Of a DNA stretch of 64,000 nucleotides, positions 62,783 through 64,000 are shown one piece after another; positions within the stretch are counted from its first letter, which is position 1; every line of letters begins with the position of its first letter. The translations under genes were made by a program, and so were the position numbers. Origin of the DNA: CAJCJE01 sp963818685 (GTDB lineage: Bacteria > Actinomycetota > Actinomycetes > Mycobacteriales > Pseudonocardiaceae); the NCBI GenBank assembly GCA_963818685.1, contig CAWFTJ010000006.1:124001-188000 (forward strand). Reading direction: 5' to 3'. Below the pieces are notes generated by a model. It did no database searches. It saw nothing but the letters and a program-made list of their open reading frames with translations, and had not been told where the DNA came from.

Positions 62783-64000
62783 GAATCACCTCTCGATGGG
62801 GAAGTGGACGACCGCGCCCGCAGTCGTCCGGCGAGCGCGACGAGGCTCGTCGGCCGGCGCAGGTCCGCGACCGCGATGCCGTCGAACCCGGCGTCCCGCA
62901 GCAGGGACAGCACGCGGGGACCGTGGTGGAGACGGCCGCCGACCGTCAGGTAGGTGCCGGCCATGGTCGGCCCGACCAACCGGTTGGCCTCGGCGACCGC
63001 TTCCACGAGCGCCTGCTCGGCTGGGCCCCGCGGTGCCCGTGCGGGCCGTTGGACGCCTGAACCGGCGACCGTGCCGCCGTCCCCCCGGCGGACGACGAAG
63101 TGGTGCGGGCTCGCCGTGGCGCACCGGCCGTTGTCGGTCGACAGCAGGAAGTCGCGCAGCTCCCAGGGCTCGAGGTCGGCGCCGACATGGGCGGTGACCA
63201 CGCCCTGATCCTCGCGGACCTCGGCATCGTGAACCGCCGGGTGCTCCCGGAGTCGGTCGGCGAGGAAGTCCAGGTCCACCCAGACGCCGCTGATCCGGGT
63301 CCAGCGCGCGCCCGGCCGCCAGCGCTGTGCCGCCAGCGCCTCGGCCGAGGGGAAGGCGAGGTCACCGGCAGCGGAGGCGTGCACCAGGATCGCCTCCACC
63401 AGCCGGACGAGTCCCACGACGTCCCGGTCGCTGGCGACGGCCGCGTCGACGGCTGCGTGGATCTGCAGCCGCCCTTCGAAGGGAGAGGCGCTGATGAACA
63501 CGTTGCAGAGGTTGTAGTACTCGTTCAGCCGGCCGACGGAAACCTGCGAGCGGTCCAGCAGATCGCGCGGATCGACGCTCGGGTCCGCGGCCTCCCAGTC
63601 GATGCCCTCGAAGCGGCAGCTGACGGCCTCGGGACCCGACAGGAAGGTGCCCCGCTCGACCTCGACCCGTCCCGCGGCTTCGTGGAACTCCAAGACGTCG
63701 AAGCCCATGTGCCGACCGCCGACGAGGATGGCCTTGCGCACCCGGCGCAGCACCTCGGACAACGACGGCTTCCCCTGGAGGTCGAGGAGCAGTGGCATGT
63801 CCCGGAAGACCGAGGCGATCATCTCGCCGGTGTCGGGGAGTTCCCGGAACGACCAGGTCAGGCTCAGGCCGAGCTGCTCCCGGTCGTACTGGATCGCCAA
63901 GGCGGTGTACACAGCAGCGATGAAGACCGACGCCGGTGACGCGGCGAGCGTGCGGTGCAGGATCGCCAGCGCTCGCGTCGCGGCGGGCGATTCGAGGTCC
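62779..64000 (-). CDS. NRPS-like protein, C-terminal part (condensation, A-subdomain, carrier-like), 5'-partial
   Basis: The frame runs off the window at 64000. Starting there it shows the second half of a condensation domain (LHRTLAASPASVFIAAVYTA; WSFRELPDTGEMIASVF; MPLLLDLQGKPSLSEVLRRV). Next is a piece like the small C-terminal subdomain of adenylation enzymes (TRISGVWVDLDFLADRLREH), with no large adenylation core. Last is a carrier-protein-like module (GTYLTVGGRLHHGPRVLSLL). In carriers the motif is GGHS, whereas here it is GGRL, so the phosphopantetheine Ser is missing. It may be a non-canonical condensation enzyme. The product is unknown. Confidence 0.72.
   Translation of the reverse strand, partial: DLESPAATRALAILHRTLAASPASVFIAAVYTALAIQYDREQLGLSLTWSFRELPDTGEMIASVFRDMPLLLDLQGKPSLSEVLRRVRKAILVGGRHMGFDVLEFHEAAGRVEVERGTFLSGPEAVSCRFEGIDWEAADPSVDPRDLLDRSQVSVGRLNEYYNLCNVFISASPFEGRLQIHAAVDAAVASDRDVVGLVRLVEAILVHASAAGDLAFPSAEALAAQRWRPGARWTRISGVWVDLDFLADRLREHPAVHDAEVREDQGVVTAHVGADLEPWELRDFLLSTDNGRCATASPHHFVVRRGDGGTVAGSGVQRPARAPRGPAEQALVEAVAEANRLVGPTMAGTYLTVGGRLHHGPRVLSLLRDAGFDGIAVADLRRPTSLVALAGRLRARSSTSPSRGDS

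Noticed and set aside
1..64000. tRNA, rRNA or riboswitch genes
   Set aside because: I looked for cloverleaf ends, CCA-type tails and conserved ribosomal segments while reading and saw none. A covariance-model scan would be decisive.

Overview
The window is high-GC actinobacterial DNA with strong G/C bias at third codon positions, frequent GTG starts and many ATGA/GTGA stop-start overlaps. Gene content (an ESX/type VII secretion locus with mycosin and EccB/C/D/E, SARP- and NB-ARC-type regulators, a Streptomyces-like contractile injection cluster) points to a filamentous actinomycete, probably Pseudonocardiales. That assignment is an inference, since no rRNA gene is present.

Layout. (1) 1-4500: a degraded accessory patch. 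A frameshifted amidase runs off the left edge, followed by a DUF5662 gene, one intact IS5-type element with 18-bp terminal inverted repeats and a probable TA target duplication, and decayed IS3-type and IS701-type transposases. (2) 4540-26673: a type VII secretion (T7SS) locus with EccE, EccD, EccB, a fused three-ATPase EccC, the mycosin protease, two WXG100-size proteins, several other helical candidate substrates, and an accessory set (FN3 membrane protein, MoxR ATPase, DUF58, transglutaminase-fold protein, membrane kinase). The transglutaminase-like protein and the kinase both lack key catalytic residues. Convergent units are separated by two long perfect or near-perfect hairpins (16631-16677 and 23963-24001). 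(3) 26685-30455: a regulatory block with a histidine kinase/response regulator pair, an unusual three-part regulator (SARP-like N-terminus, PLD-like middle, LuxR C-terminus) and an orphan response regulator related to the paired one. (4) 30456-33242: remnants of a DUF2961-like and a hydrolase-like gene, then a divergent MFS transporter/TetR pair with repeated candidate operators. (5) 33243-58242: an extracellular-type contractile injection system (eCIS). It comprises an XRE/NB-ARC/TPR regulator, a membrane protein with a poly-G frameshift, a LuxR regulator, a TolB-like propeller protein, DUF4255, an AAA ATPase, a DUF4157 metallopeptidase-like candidate effector, sheath, two tubes, a DUF6760 protein, a long proline-rich protein, LysM, VgrG-like spike, PAAR, gp25, baseplate J, tail protein I, and a zinc-ribbon/TM/glycan-binding protein that resembles the Streptomyces CisA architecture. 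No recognisable tail fibre is encoded. (6) 58243-59213: remnants. (7) 59214-64000, all on the minus strand: UDP-glucose dehydrogenase and UDP-glucuronate decarboxylase (a UDP-xylose route), a GT2 glycosyltransferase, and the C-terminal part of an NRPS-like condensation protein with a degenerate carrier domain. This looks like one end of a glycoconjugate or natural-product cluster.

The two secretion machines lie side by side with only regulators and transport genes between them. The eCIS genes form long, tightly spaced plus-strand runs, so structural parts, loader ATPase, candidate cargo and membrane anchor are probably co-expressed. At least three otherwise well-preserved genes carry single-base indels (positions 70, about 18005 and 36202-36207). 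These are either sequence errors or real inactivating/slippage events, and need read-level checking.
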